The notes: generated by a model from the letters alone, not told the origin. A stretch of 54,282 bases of DNA from Mastigamoeba balamuthi (GCA_902651635.1 CACRSC010000083.1:1-54282), one strand, 5' to 3'. Numbered from the stretch's first letter, positions 1 to 12,776 are shown. Numbers and translations: made by a program.

Positions 1-112
1 CAAAGACGCGGAAAAGTGTTGTGGAAAATGTGTTGGAAGCCTGGAGACGCGGAAAATGATGGCCGAAAAAAGCGCGGGCGGCGGGGGTCTGGACGACAAC
101 GAATACAGACAA

Positions 113-237
113 GACAGCAGCAGAAGCAGCAAGCGAGAATGAGCAACGGGGAGGAGACGAGGCCAGCCGTGCGGTGTGTTACGCTCGGCACGGTGCCCGG
201 AGTCGTGAGGTTCCTGCGCGTGCTGGACAACAGCGAC
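113..237 (+). repeat. Repeat copy A: first exon of the WD40 gene
   Basis: These 125 bp align without gaps to 39465-39589 with six mismatches (about 95% identity). The repeat covers the 5' leader and the whole predicted first exon, and ends at the proposed exon-intron border. It is one of two separate pieces of this gene found again between 36 and 40 kb. Confidence 0.85.
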
Positions 238-2311
238 GTAGAGTGCTACTCGACGGCCGTCTAGACAGTTCCAGCAGGAGACATCGACCCCACCCCCCGC
301 GACACCGGCCCAACAGGCCACGACCACCCAGTGCGCGCCAGTTGGCATGACGGGCTGCAGCCCCTCACACTCGCGCCAGGTGAGCTGCGGTGCCGTGCTC
401 TCCGACGGCCGTGTCGTCACTGGGTCCGACGACTTTGTCCTGCGGCTCAGGAACGCCGACGGCTCCGTCGGCAAGACGCTCAACTGCCAGGAATTTGTGA
501 GTTCGCCCCTTGCAGAGCGAACTGAGCAGCGCCCTGACCTGCAACGTGATGCGCCAGGTCATCTGCGTGGCGCGCAGTGGCCAGGTGGTGGCCGCGGGGA
601 TCGCCGGGGGGAGGGTCGCCGTCTTCGACACGACGACGGGGGCCCGCACGGCCTACTACGTGGCGGACACACACAGCGTGAGCGCCCTGGCCTTTGTGTC
701 GGGCACCAGCAGCTTGCTCGTCACCGTCGGCGCGGACGACCGTCAGGCCAAGCTGTGGTGCCTCGCTGGAAGGAATCCCCGCCTTGTGGCCTCGTTCGAG
801 GGACTGGTTGAGAAGGTCCGCCCAGGCTCCCCGTACCTTCGCGCCTCACCGCCCTGCAGGCCACATCGTGCGCCGTCTCGAGCAGGGGGGAGTGGCTGGC
901 AGCGTGCAACAGCACGCAGACGCTGGTCTGGGCCATTCCGCGGAGGGCTGTGGATGCGCCCTGCAGGTGCAGCCCCGTGATATCGCTGGACCTTCCCGCT
1001 CGCCTCGTCAGGTTTGCACCGCTCGGCGACCGCCTGCAGCTGTGGTCATCACAGGCTCTCCGCCTGTGGGACATCCCCACCAACGCGGTGGTGGAAGAGG
1101 TTCCCCTGGCGGCGGACAGGCCCGGCAAGCTCATGTCGGCTGCGGTGGACGGGCCGTTCGCGGTCTGTGCCGTGCAGCACGACGGCGACAGCGCCACTAC
1201 GCTCTACCGCTGCCTGCTGCCGCTCGCTGTGGCCCAGGACGTCACTGTAGCTCGCGCCGCTGTCAGGAAGGAGGCTGCAGAGAATCTCCTGAACGTGTTC
1301 CGGGACAGCATTGTCCCTGTTCAAGCGGCTCTCTCGGAGAAGAGAGGAGCCCAGAAGTCTCTGGCAGAGACAATTCAGCGGGACCGGGCTGACATCGACG
1401 GCCTGTCGATGCAGGAAAGGGAAAACCGGCTGAAGCTGACCAAGGCCGAGGAGAAACTGGCCGAGATGTCCCAGAATTTGGGCGAGGACCAGGCCAGGTA
1501 CGACAGACTGGTCAAGACCATGTCGGGGATGCCAAACGCGGAGACCGTTCTGTCGACATTTCGACAGACCTCGAATCTGGACACCGCAGCTGCCCTGAAG
1601 ATGAAGATCGAGAAGAAGAAGAGGTTGTGCCTGGACATTTCTGGCTGCATCCGGTCCTACGCCGACAGGACCGCTTCCAACGTCCTCGACCTCAACAACC
1701 TGGGGCAGGAGACAGGCGAGCTGTGCACTCGCCTGGTACAGCTCCAGGCGCAAGGGAAGATTCTCGCTGACCTCGCAGCGCTTGCTTCAGCAAGCCTGCA
1801 GTGCCAGCGGGCAGAGGTGGCCCATGTGGAGGCAATCGCTACCTCCGCGGTGGTCGAGGAGTTGGAGTTGAGCGCGGACGACTGGGCGGCCTTACTCATC
1901 ACGGTCGGTTGCCCTTCGGTGGCGGACTGGGTCCTCCGGAACGGGGCCAGTGGGGACCTCACCCTCTGCGTCGCCTGTATCAGCCAGGAGCTGGGCTCCG
2001 CAGCGGCCCTCGCGGTGGGCTATGTGGTGGAGGCTGTGCGAGCTGGGAGGGGCCGTGCGCTGGTGGCGTCACTGACGCCTGTGTCGATGGGGCCCGAGGA
2101 CGTCGAGGCCCGCCTCGAGAGGCTGCCAGAGCCCTTGAGGGGAGTGCTGTGCCGGAGGCAGATGACCGGCCTCGAGTTGCTGTTTCTTACGCAGGAGCAG
2201 CTCGAGGCCATCCGCCTCGAGGAGGCCACTCCGATACCTTGGGGCCAGGTGGGCGCTGCCATGCGCCTCGTCAGGCAGCTGCGCGCCAACTTCGACGCCT
2301 CCTTATCCTGA
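139..2311 (+). CDS. WD40-repeat / coiled-coil protein (about 692 aa)
   Basis: Proposed exons are 139-237, 269-496, 516-815 and 860-2311; all junctions are phase 0 and total 693 codons. Residues up to about 260 read as WD40 blades: a blade starting near SHSRQVSCGAV, blades with GGRVAVFD and DRQAKLWCL, and later ALRLWDIPTN. Residues of about 300-450 (nt 1290-1760) form a Lys/Glu-rich coiled coil, and a helical C-terminal domain contains EQLEAIRLEEATPIPWGQVG, perhaps SAM-like. The last two introns have clear signals: GTGAGT...TTGCAG at 497-515, which is only 19 nt, and 816-859. The first intron (238-268) is tentative. It is supported because a second copy of exon 1 at 39465-39589 stops being similar exactly at nt 237. 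The cellular role is unknown; WD40 plus coiled coil suggests a scaffold. Degenerate copies of both ends occur at 36.7-37.1 and 39.5 kb. Confidence 0.65.
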
Positions 2312-2708
2312 AGGCCAGCCAGCGCCTGGATTGGGCTGAGAGGTCACCTGTCCGCTGTCTCACCATCGGCCCACACCCGACCGACACGCCATCGCCCACT
2401 GAACGACAGGAAATAATGGACCAGGAATGGAATGGGCCTGTCCCACAGGCATTACCCGCACGCGGGTTTGCTGTGCATACGAGCGGAGCACTGCACCAGA
2501 CGACACGACGACCAATTAAAAGGCGACGGCAAGACTGAGTCGAGGGAGGTTTATTATAGGCCAACTGCGCAAAGTGGGGGGAGGTGGGAAGTGGAGGGGT
2601 AGTGTCGTGGAGGTAGAGGATTGGTGTTGAGATCGGTGGGCAACGGCCCACCGATGGGGAGCCGAGGTTCGTCGTGTCCGTTTCTCTCACGGTGCTTACA
2701 GGCGCTTC
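2312..2708. terminator. Convergent 3' ends of the WD40 gene and TOR
   Basis: The two stop codons face each other across about 400 bp. A plus-strand ATTAAA at 2515-2520 may be the poly(A) signal of the WD40 gene. A minus-strand AATAAA (TTTATT at 2550-2555) lies about 155 nt past the TOR stop. Nucleotides 2312-2480 are also present in the degenerate copy at 36.7 kb, so the duplicated unit included the 3' UTR. Confidence 0.5.
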
Positions 2709-5700
2709 TCACCAGAACGGGCACCACCCGCGGTAGCAGCCAGCGAGGTTCTCCAGGTCCGTCGCCTGGCGGATCAGCCTGTCCACCTGCGCGTGCACGT
2801 CCAGGATGAGCTCCGCGTTGAAGTCCCGCCCGTTGAGCTTCTGGGTCACCCGCTTCATCACGCTCAGCGCCCGCTCGTTTAGCGTGTCGCTCGCCGCTGC
2901 CTCCGCGGCCGACAGCTGCGGCATCGCTGGCGACGACCCCGCCGACGTCGCCAGCGTGCGGCCCGCGACGTCGTCGGCAACGTCGCCGATCGACCGGAAC
3001 ATCGACCCGCCCGGCGTCTCGCCGATGTGCAGCAGGATGTCGTCGTTGTTGGCCCACGCGCGGATGCTCGGGCCCCTCTGCATGCCGATCTGCTGCTGCT
3101 GTTGCTGCTGCTGGTTCTGCGACGCCTGCTGCTGCTGTTGCTGCTGGGGCAGCAGGCGCCAGTTGATGAGCGGGTCGTGGACGAACGCCTCGAGCACCGC
3201 CAGCAGGCTGTCCTTGTTGTCGCGGAGCACCTTCATCACGCGCTCGCACGTCGCCCGGAACGTGCCCTCGACGCCGCTCACCTCCATGGCGTTGACCAGC
3301 ATCCGCGTCAGGCGGAACGGGATCCGCTCGGGGAAGCTCGCCCGGTGCATCGCCGTCTCGAAGCAGTCCCCAAAGTCGATGTGGATCACGTCGCCGGTGT
3401 CCCGGTCCAGCATCAGGTTGCTCGGGTGCCGGTCGCCCAGCCCGAGGATGTACCCCACCATCGACATGACCGCCAGCGACCGCGTGTAGTTGGACCGCCG
3501 CTGCAGCCACGCCTCGCTGTTGGGGCTGCGCAGCCACAGCGTGTTCCGGAAGTCCATCCCGTCGGTCGAGTCCAGCACCCACCGCAGCACCTCCACCTTC
3601 TGCATCAGCGTCAGGTTGTCGTACGGCGGCGCCATCTGCTTCTGCAGCCTGAACTCCACGTCGAACACGATCTTCTTCGACTCCCTGTCGTGTGTTCGCA
3701 TGTCGAGGCTCCTGTGAGCAAAGCGGGTGGCAAGATCTCTTCCCTCCCCACCCCGTCTGGAGCTGTCATCGCACCTGTACTCCTTGATGAGCTCGTGGAA
3801 CGTGTCCGAGTGCAGCACCCAGCCGATCAGCCCCGAGTTGGGCGACAGCGGGACGATCGAGTAGCACACGATCGACAGGTGCTGCCGCGCAGCAGCGACG
3901 TTGCCCGCGTGCGCCAGCAGGCTGTTCACCAGCGAGAACAGCTGCATCACCCTCTCGTCCTGCCTCAGGTCCTCGTGCGCTGCATGCCACGGCGCCGTCA
4001 GTGAGGCGTCCAAGGGCGTTGCTGAAGCAGCATAAGAAGTGCGTACCCTTGAGAAGGAACATGTACTCGAGGCCGTTGGAGCCCAGGATTGTCATGCGGC
4101 GCGGGCGCTGCTTCGAGGGGATCACGGGCAGCGTGGCCACCACCTCCTTGATGAGCACGGGCGGCTGGTCCGGCCTGTACGTCCCGGGCACCGCCAGCTG
4201 CAGGTTCTTGAGCGGCGCCAGCTTCGGGGCCGCCTGCTTGACCTCGATCGTCGTCATGTTCTTCATCAGCTTCTCCAGTGCCCCGAACACGTTGTAGAAG
4301 ATGTCCCAACCGTGCTGCAGGTCCGTGAAGTCCCGTGTCCGCTGGTGCTGCTTGATCCACCGCCGGGCCACCTGCAGGTCCTGCCCGAAGTTCTGCTGGA
4401 ACGACTCCTCCAGCGGCGACTCGGCTCCCTTGTCCAGGTAGCTGTACAGCGGGTTCAGCACGGCCATCATCCCCTCCATGTTGTGCTCCTCGTAACACAG
4501 CCGCGACGCCTCGTTGATCCCCACGAACCACATCTCGTGCCACACCACCGCCAGGTGCACAAACTCGTGCGAGATAAGCACCGCCTGGTCCACCAGCGCC
4601 CCTGCCGTCGCCCGGATCTTCTCCATGATCAGCTTCGCCGCCGCCACGCGGGTGTGCGATTGCGACTGCGCGGAGATGTGAGAAGCAGGTTCGAGGGGGG
4701 TTGCCGAAGACCGACCTTGGACGCCACGGTCAGCGGGTACAGCAGCGCCTGCGGATGGTGCCTCCCGATCGCCGACAGCAGCTCGTGCGTGATGCGCCGC
4801 GTCGCGGGTACAGCGCTGTGGATCCGCGCGATGATCTGCGGGATGACGTCGAGCCACGTCTCGATCTTGAGCGTCGCGATGGCCCCCAGCACCAGCTCCT
4901 CCACCTCGGGGATGTGCCCGTGCTTGAACGCCAGCGTCAGCAGCCGCAGCGCGTCCTGGATCGTGTCCGACGTGCACAGGTCGATCGACCGGATGAACGC
5001 CTTGAGCGCCGTCGTCAGGTAGTGCAGGAACGACGACGCGTCGGCTCCCTGGTGCTGCTTCTCCTTGAGCGACACCACCTCGAAGTTGACCAGCGCCCAC
5101 GCGTGCAGCGCCTTGTACCACTCCTCGCCCTCGTTGGCCGCCGCGAACGAGCTGAGGATCTCGGGTATCACGTCCTCGTTGAACGTGTCCTGCATCTGCA
5201 TAAGAGCCCTGTGCCACTGCCCTACCTTGAGGTTCACCCTCGCTGGTGCACGCGCCCCCCACCCCGTCAGTCGCCAATCGCCCAGACAGCTGGGAGCACC
5301 ACCCCGCTGCGCACCCAGCATCTTTCTGTCGGACGGGGGGAGGCTCGCGCGCAGCTGCGTCAGCAGCTCGAACGCCTGCTTGTAGCCGTTGAGGTCGTCG
5401 GCGCACGACCAGAGCAGCTTGGCGTACGCCAGCGCCACCCGGGGCATGTCCACCGGGAACAGCGCGGCCTCGGCCCCGATCTCGCGCCCGGTGATCGACG
5501 TCAACACGTGGTGCGCCAGCAGCGGCCGCTCGCTCTTGCGGCAGAGCCCGACGAACTTGATCCACATCGTCGGGTCGTCGCTCGGGTCGAACGCCAGCTC
5601 GTGCACCCGCAGCAGCCGCTGCCACGTGTCCACCTCGTACTTGCACCCGCGCAGCCGCTCGCAGAAGTTGCGCCTCGCACGCGCCCGCACCTCGGGCGAC

Positions 5701-8700
5701 ACCATCCGCTTGTACTCGATCACCTCCTCGAGGTCCGACAGCTGCTGCGCCCTCACAAAGTGCACGTACGCCCTGTCGTAGCTCTCCCTGCGCGCTGCGT
5801 GTCAGAAAGCAGCAGAGGTGTGTTGTACGGGCTCACCCGACGAGGGCCGTGAGCTCGGGGTCGAGCAGGCTGCGCGCCGAGTCGATGAGCTGCTGCGCCT
5901 CAGCGAACTTCTCCTTGTGCACGAGGATGGCCGCCCGGTAGAAGAACGACGACGCGCTCTCGGCGGGCAGCGCGTCGACGTACACCTCCATCGCCAGCCA
6001 CGCCTTGAGCGACCACGCAGAGGCAGCTGCCAGCGGCGCCAGCTCCTTGCGCACCTCGGGCGCGGCGGTCTGCCACACCTCGTTGACGGCAGACGCGACC
6101 TGCCGGTACTGCCCCAGCGCCTCGAGGCAGCGGATGCGTCCCAGCAGTGCCTGCGTGTTCTTGGGGTCGCTCTGGAGGCGCCGCTCGTGCACGTCCTTGG
6201 CGTCCTCCCAGCGCCCCAGCTTCTCGTACCACGCCTCCTGCAGCTCCACACTGTGCTTCTGCTGCGCCGTCAGCAGGATGCCGTTGGCCGCGTCCGACTG
6301 CTGCATCTGCGTGTTGATGCTGATCAGGTCCTCCACCAGCCGCGGCGACTGCGGGCTCTGCTGGTACTGCAGCTCCTTGTACCGCAGCGCCTTGGCAAAG
6401 GCCCTGTTCTTCAGCGCCAGGGTGCCCAGGTTCTCCAGCGGGAGCTCCTTGTCCTCTCGCTCCATGACTAGGTGTTGGGGAGGCTATCAGACCGCTGTGG
6501 TGGCCGAGCAGTAAAGGCAGGCGTACACTCGGCGAGGTTCAGGAGGGTCTGCACGACCTCGTGGGGCGTCGACGGGGACTGCAGAGAGAGCTCCAGGCTC
6601 CGCACGAGCTGCTTCTGGAGCGCCTGGGGCAGGTCGTCCCAGCAAGACAGGAACGCGGCCCCGAACAGGTCGCGCACCAGAGGCGGGTACTCCTGCGCCA
6701 GCGGCTGGCACACGCGCAGCGGCGGCGCAGGGGACTCGCGCAGGAACGCCAGCATGAACTGTCGCAGCCACTCGAACCAGTCGTCTGTTGTCGACCGCTG
6801 GCTCACGGTCTCCCAGGCTGCGGCGGAGCGGTGTTGGTCTCTGGTGGGCATTCGAACGCCTGAGCGCACCCGTCTGAAGGAACCGTGTGTTCAGAGGGTA
6901 GTGCGTGTTCGGAGCAACAGACGCGGCCTCTCCGAGAGTGACCTGCGGCGGCTTGACCCTGTGTGCGAACTGTTAGGCAAACGGTATTGAATGCAAGTAG
7001 AGTTCCAAAGGTACTTGGTTGGAGGCTCGTTGAAGTCGGCTGCGCTGACGCCGCACATGCCAGACAGCGGGACAAACGGCGCGTTGCCCCGGCGGTGCAT
7101 AACGTCGACGGCGGACGCCATGCTGATGTAGGCCTCGTTGTACAGCATGTGCCGCTCGAGCACGCGGTGCACGGCCGGCACGAACGGGGCGTACGTGTAC
7201 GGCGAGTGCTTGACAAAGATGATAAGCGCCTCGAGCACAGCGTCGCAGAGCTCCTTCGACACAGACGGCCGTTCGAGGATGCGGATCAGCGGGTGGATGA
7301 TGCGCCCCAGGTGCACGCTCAGGTTCAGCACTCTGCTCATCTTCGCGATAGTCCGTATGCAGTCCTTGGCCACTGGAACGGGTGTGTCCGCCTGCTCCGA
7401 GATCGAGGCGATGGGGGCTATCAGCAGGTGCACGTGCTCCTCGAGCGTGTTCCCCATGACCTCGAGGGCCTCGAGAGCCTTGCAGATGGCCGCGGGGTTC
7501 TTGTGCTTCGCCCCGGCCTCGTTCTGCAGCGACCTGAGCAGCAGCGGCACCAGCAGCTTCAGGTGCGGCTGCAGGTCCTCGGCGAGCGACGCGGCGAGTT
7601 GCTCGAGCAGTGTGAGGGCCGACACGAGGAACCGGTCCTCCCAGTACGAATGCAGCAGCTCCGTGAGATCCGGGACGTACTCGCGCACGTGCACGTCCAC
7701 GACGGACGTGATGAGCGCCAGCAGCTCGAATCCCGTGCCCCGCAGATCCGCGCTGCACGTGTGCATGATGCTGATGAACGGCGGCACGATCACCTTGATG
7801 TGCGGTATGCATTTCTTCCCGAGTGCCTGGAAGCCGAAAGCCAAGTTCTGCATCGCCGGCTTGTGGTACTGCACGCAGTGGAAAGGGAAGTGAGCAGTGA
7901 GCACACAAAGGGAGACGACGCGGAGGATCCTCACCGTGGCGAGATTGGGGTCCTTCAGGATCTTAAGCAGCGAGCAGATCGCGAGCAGAGCGTTGTACTC
8001 CGGCGCAGCGGCCGGCATGTACGGCATTCGCACCTCCGCAGCGACAGACACACCGGTCTGCTCGGGCCTGTCCTGCCGCGTGTGGACCAGGAACACTTTC
8101 TGTGGTAACGCGTGAGATCTTGGCCGTTGGTATCCGGGATGAGCTCACTCGGTGCTCATAAGGGTCGATGGCCCCGAGAATGCCAACCACCTTCAGCAGC
8201 TGCATGCGGATCGGCCGAGCTCTCTCGGCGGTGATGGCGTTGAGGAGGATGTCCAGCAGGTCCGGGTACTGTGAGAGGGTTGCTTAGTTGGCTGCACGCG
8301 AGAAAATGTGCGTTTGGAACCTTGAGGTAGGGCTGGATGACAAAGGACGTCGCCCTCGCGATCTCGCCCAGTGCCCAGAGAGCGATCTCGCGCCTACCGA
8401 CGTGCTCTCCGGTGGGAGTTCTGTCCCTCAGCGTGTCTATTATCGGAGGCATCAAGTCGTTCACGTGGGCAGCGAGTTGAGGAGACTCCGATCCCGCGAG
8501 CTCGCCGAGACACTTGAGCGCGTACATTGCCAGCCGAGGGTTCGCTGCGGGCACATTGTGAGTTGCTGCCACCTTGTTGCATGGGCAATTATAATGTGTA
8601 CGGGAGTTGAGCAGCGACAGCAGCGACTTCATGATCGCATCCACGTAGCACTTGACGATGGTCTTCCCGATGCGGATGATCTTCGACAGCATCTGCGCCC

Positions 8701-11545
8701 CCTGCTCCTGCACCTTTGGGGAGACGCTGAACTCTGCAAGTAGTGAGCATGACGTCGCTGGGAGCACAAGAAGGAGGTGTGGCCGAACCGAGAATGGCCA
8801 GGATCTCCACGAGCGTGGCCCTCAACGTCGTAGAAATGTATGCAGGGTTCTGGTGGTAGAGGCGCCCGAGCACCGAGAGCGCCTTGTCTCTCACATCAAA
8901 GGATTCGTCGTTCAGAGCGACGAAAAGGGCGTTGAGGTGGTGCGGGCGCGACAGGTGTCGGTCGAATCGGGGGTCCAGTGACCGCAGCACTCCGAGTCTG
9001 ATCGACGAGTCCACATCCGAGCAACACATGCCGAGCAGCTTCACCAGGATGCTCTCGACCAGGATCGCTGCGTGGCCCCGCGTGGGCAGCGGTATCGGCA
9101 CCGAGACGCCGTCCGTGTCCTCGGGGTTCGACATCGTCGCGGTCAACAGAAGCGTGGCGACGGCAGTGACGGCCTCCCTGCGTATCTCGAGCGACTCGTT
9201 GTCGAGGTAGGGCATGACTACGTTGTTAGCGAACGTCAGCATGTCGTCGGTCCTCCAGTGGAACGCGCTGATGATGCGCAGAGCGTTCACTATTGCGTCC
9301 GCCTCGCCCTGTGTCATCTGCATTGGCTGCGGCGGCAGAGGCGGCGACGGTATCATCACCGAGGCCCTGCGTACCGCCAGCGCAAGCTTTCGCGCCTGGA
9401 ATGCCTGGGACCCCAGGACAATCGCCTCCGGCCTCTTCGAGAGTGTCTGCAAGGTGTTTGTCAGTCGGGAAAGGGATGGCCCTTGGAATTAAAACCTGTG
9501 ACAGTATCTCGAGAAGCGGCTGCTGGACACACGGAAGCAGCTCCGGGAAGGCGTCACAGAGGCAGTTGAGAGCGTCCGTCAGAGCCGGAGACAGCCCCAG
9601 CGTCGTCAAAACTTGGGCTGCGCGACGAAGGCCGTTAGTGGCGGGCGGGCGAGTCGCGATGTAACGAACACATGATGGCTCCGGCGCCCTGGACTAGCTC
9701 GACGGCCTTGAACACCCTCGCGAGCTGGCTGGTGCACTTGAGCGCCTCGGGGCACATGCTCGCCACCCTGCGCGGCGACAGCGCAGCCATCACGGCCTGC
9801 GTTATCATGTTCGCGTGCGGCTGCATCGCGAGGCCGAGGAACTCTGCCAGCTCGCCTATGGCGGCGAAGGCAGCGGGGCGCTCGGTGGTCCCTCTGTTGA
9901 TCGAGAGGACGAGGAATTCGACACACTGCCGCAGAGCGTCCTTCCCAAAGACCGTGGGCATCACCCTGGCCATCTTGGGCATCAGCTCGACCACTGTGGA
10001 GTTGAGAGGGACGCCCCCGGGTCAGTCAATGGCCTCTGCCGAGGACGTCTGGCATTGCTGTGCCTGTTTTCTTGACAAAGCGGTCGCGGTGGTCGCGGTT
10101 CGCGAGCACAATGTCGAAGATCTCCTTGAACCTGCCGCTGGGCTCGATGAACTCCTTGGCGTGCGTCAGCAGGCAGTCGAACGTCAGCAGCCCGCCGTGG
10201 ACCGTGTCGTACACCTTCACCGCCTGGGAGACAGTCGCCGCGTGCGTGCGTGAGCGCCCCTGGGCTGGGGGAGCAAGCGCGGCAGCGGTGCGGGGTACCT
10301 CCAGCGCGCTGTCGTAGAGTGACTGGTACCAGCGGTTCTTCTGGAGGTTCTGTCGCCCGGCGCAGAGCTCGAGGCACACGCAGGTCGTGTTGTACGCCTC
10401 CTGCCTCACCACGGGCTTCCGTGCGTGGCCCCGGGCCAGCGTTAGGCAGGGCCTGGCGCATTCAGGGAGAGGCGCCGCACGTTCTTGTCGGCGAAGGCTG
10501 GCGGCACAAGGGTGATGAACGTCGGGACGTGCACGTAGAACAGCGAGGGCATACTCCTCGCGATCGCCTTGAGCACCAGCAGCCCCGGCACCCTCAGATC
10601 CCCCTGGTAGTGCACAGCAAGCGGACACACGCGCAGCCCAGGAGCTCAGAGACCGGCCGGGTCCGGGGTCCAGGGCGCCCGCAGCCCGCTGAGAGGGGGG
10701 GCGGGGGAGCAGGGCACGCACTGCGACCCAGTCGAGGGCGAGCTTGATCTCGTTCTCCATGGCGTCCGAGACGGAGTTGCCGCCGACGCGCGAGAGGTGC
10801 GCGAGGACGGACGCGGCCAGCGACGCCGTCACGGGGTCCAGGACCGACGCGCGCAGCACGATGTTGAGCTGCTTGCACACGCGCGTCACCCGCGCCGACG
10901 ACTCGTCCATCTCCATCGACAGTATGCAGTCTGCGCGCGGGGGTGGGGTGGGGCCATCGCGCGGGAGGCGAGGGAGGTGCGGGGGGTCAGCGCCGGGCTG
11001 GGGGGACTTCTGCCTGCGTTGACGAAATTATGTTCCGCCAAAGAAAGCATGACATCAACGCAGGCCTATTTGTGCGGTGACATATCCGGCCGCCCCGGGG
11101 AGCTTGTCGGCCGCCGGCGGCCTCGGGGGCAGCGGTGCGCCCCCTTCCCGAGCGGAGGTGGGGGAGTCGGGTGCGGCACGGCGTACCGGCGATGGCGACG
11201 GCGATGGCGCGCTCGATGGGCGTCGGGGCGTCGAACAGCGAGTCCGCGCGCGACTGCAGAGACGACGCAAAGTGCGCGAGATCCGCGCCGGCGAGGCCGC
11301 GCGACCACCGGGAGAAAAACAGCGGCATGTCCACGGCCGCCCTGGTCTTGGCGTCGTCGCTCTTACTGCGCCGCCCCCGGTGGGCACGGAGAGAATCTCG
11401 TGAGATTTTTTAGGGCAACGGGGGGGCAGCGGTGTGGGCAGCGAGACCTGGCTTTGAGGTCGGAGATCACTCGGGTGAGCTCCTCGTCCCAGGGGCGCCA
11501 TGGGACGGGTGGCTGAAGCTGCGGGACAGTGGCCCCGCTCGCCAT
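2709..11545 (-). CDS. TOR: TOR serine/threonine kinase (PIKK family), 2437 aa, 21 exons
   Basis: Exons on the minus strand: 11545-11448, 11365-11187, 10930-10722, 10603-10481, 10415-10299, 10223-10040, 9993-9670, 9617-9496, 9446-8789, 8733-8602, 8544-8321, 8268-8149, 8099-7935, 7868-7015, 6873-6527, 6467-5837, 5787-5315, 5242-4716, 4665-4047, 3979-3775, 3711-2709. They sum to 7314 nt in frame. Order: HEAT repeats (about 1-1200), FAT (about 1200-1830), FRB (WHEMW near 1869, then [13 protein letters not shown]), PI3K-like kinase ([14 protein letters not shown], catalytic loop [14 protein letters not shown] near 2194, HIDFGDCFE), a double poly-Gln tract near 2290-2311, and a FATC tail ending [10 protein letters not shown]. 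Length is close to human mTOR (2549). TOR couples nutrient and growth-factor signals to growth, normally in complexes with Raptor/LST8 or Rictor. The FRB keeps the Ser, Trp and Phe positions used by rapamycin-FKBP12 but has Tyr where human has Phe2039. Intron 9994-10039 appears to be GC-AG. Confidence 0.97.
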
Positions 11546-12240
11546 CGGTTCTTATCTCTCCGTTGCCCCGCGGGCGCTGTGTTTGAAAAAAAGGGCACCG
11601 CCGAGATAGATTCTCCGGCGAGAAATCTTTTCGCAGATTTTTCCCTGCGCGGTTGTTGTACCGGCGCTTGGGGGTTGCTCGCGGCAGCGCAGCTACAAAA
11701 CCGTGTGTGTTTTCGCGCGCGCCCGTGGGGGGTGCGTAGTAGCCCCCTCGGGGTATGTGTGTGCAGTCTCGGGGGGCTGGAAGCGGCGTGCGCATGGCCA
11801 TGGTCGCGTTGTCCAGCGTTCGCCCCCTCCCCTTCTTGTCAAGAGTGTTCCGTGGGGGCTGCCGGGCCACATTTTCGCGGTGTTCACGTTCGCGCACCCC
11901 CCGGTCTGGCGTCCCCGGCGGCGTCCCCTTATGTGCTTAGTGGATCGAGGGCAAAGCCGACTTTGCGCCAGGCATTCCGTATCCCCAATTCGGGGCAATA
12001 GTATAATTCTTGCTTAAAATAATGAAATAAGAGGCACGTGCGTGCCCCAAAGCCTCCAAACCTGGCAAAAGAATTGTATATTTTGCCCTTTACAAGGCAC
12101 CGAGCTCTCCAAACTAAAGGAGAGACCAACGCTGGGCGAGGAGGGGGAGGATGGCTGTGTGATGGAGGGAGAAGGTGTCTGCGCATTCTTGGTGAAACGG
12201 GCGTTCTCCACCCGCGTGGCGCTGCTAAGTCCAAAATTGC
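11546..12240. promoter_or_regulatory. Upstream region of TOR; no gene seen
   Basis: No convincing coding frame occurs in these 695 bp. Within 100 bp of the TOR start, the minus strand carries AAAAGATTTCTCGCC, related to the AGATATTTCTCCGCC-type element found upstream of other genes here. The side near 12000-12240 is less GC-rich and holds the 3' flank of the small minus-strand gene. Confidence 0.4.
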
Positions 12241-12776
12241 TCACAATTCGGGGTGAGCCGAGACTTTGCGCGGCGGCGGGGCAGCGCCAGCAGGGTCCGA
12301 GGTCATCTTGTACTTGCCACTGCGGTTGTTCTTGTCGGCGGTGAAGTCGAACCAGACGAGCTTGAACTTCCTGGGTCTGTACTTGCGGCGCGGGCGCTGC
12401 TGGGACGACGACGACGAGCAAGAGGAGGAGGAGGAGGAGGAGGTCGACTTGGTCGGCGTCTTGCACTGCTCGGGCGACGACGGGCGGCTCGCGGTCTCCT
12501 CAAGCCGCGGCATCGGCGACGAGGGGATGAGCGGTGCGGCCGGCGCGCACTTGGGGGAACCCTGGATGACGATGGGCTCAAACTGCGTGGCGGCTTCTGC
12601 GTTGGGGGGGGGGGAGCAGAGGAGGAAGAAGGTGTTCAGTTTTGAGCCAAAAGAGGCACTGACAGAGGGGCTTTGACGTTTCTGAAGGGCAGGGGGCCAA
12701 GGGGGGAGCGGGACGCACGAGGCACGGGGTTCATGATGTAGGACAGCGTGAGGCGGTCGGCGCACATTGTCTCCAT
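12241..12776 (-). CDS. Small Ser-rich protein of unknown function (137 aa)
   Basis: Two exons: 12776-12719 and 12596-12241. Intron 12597-12718 starts GTGCGT and ends in a poly-C run plus ACGCAG; phases match (58 + 356 nt). The protein starts METMCADRLTLSYIMNP, has a Pro/Ser-rich middle with a serine run encoded by GAC/GAG-type repeats (12405-12445), and ends with a basic-aromatic stretch, RPRKFKLVWFDFTADKNN. That stretch is the only part that looks constrained, and I do not recognise the family. Alternative frames give only Pro/Arg runs. The start is the first ATG; the splice donor was chosen because it is the only one that joins the frames. Confidence 0.45.

Noticed and set aside
2806-5852. 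Long plus-strand frames opposite TOR
   Set aside because: They mirror the TOR codons in GC-rich DNA and give His/Arg/Val-rich chains without motifs, while the minus strand aligns with TOR throughout.
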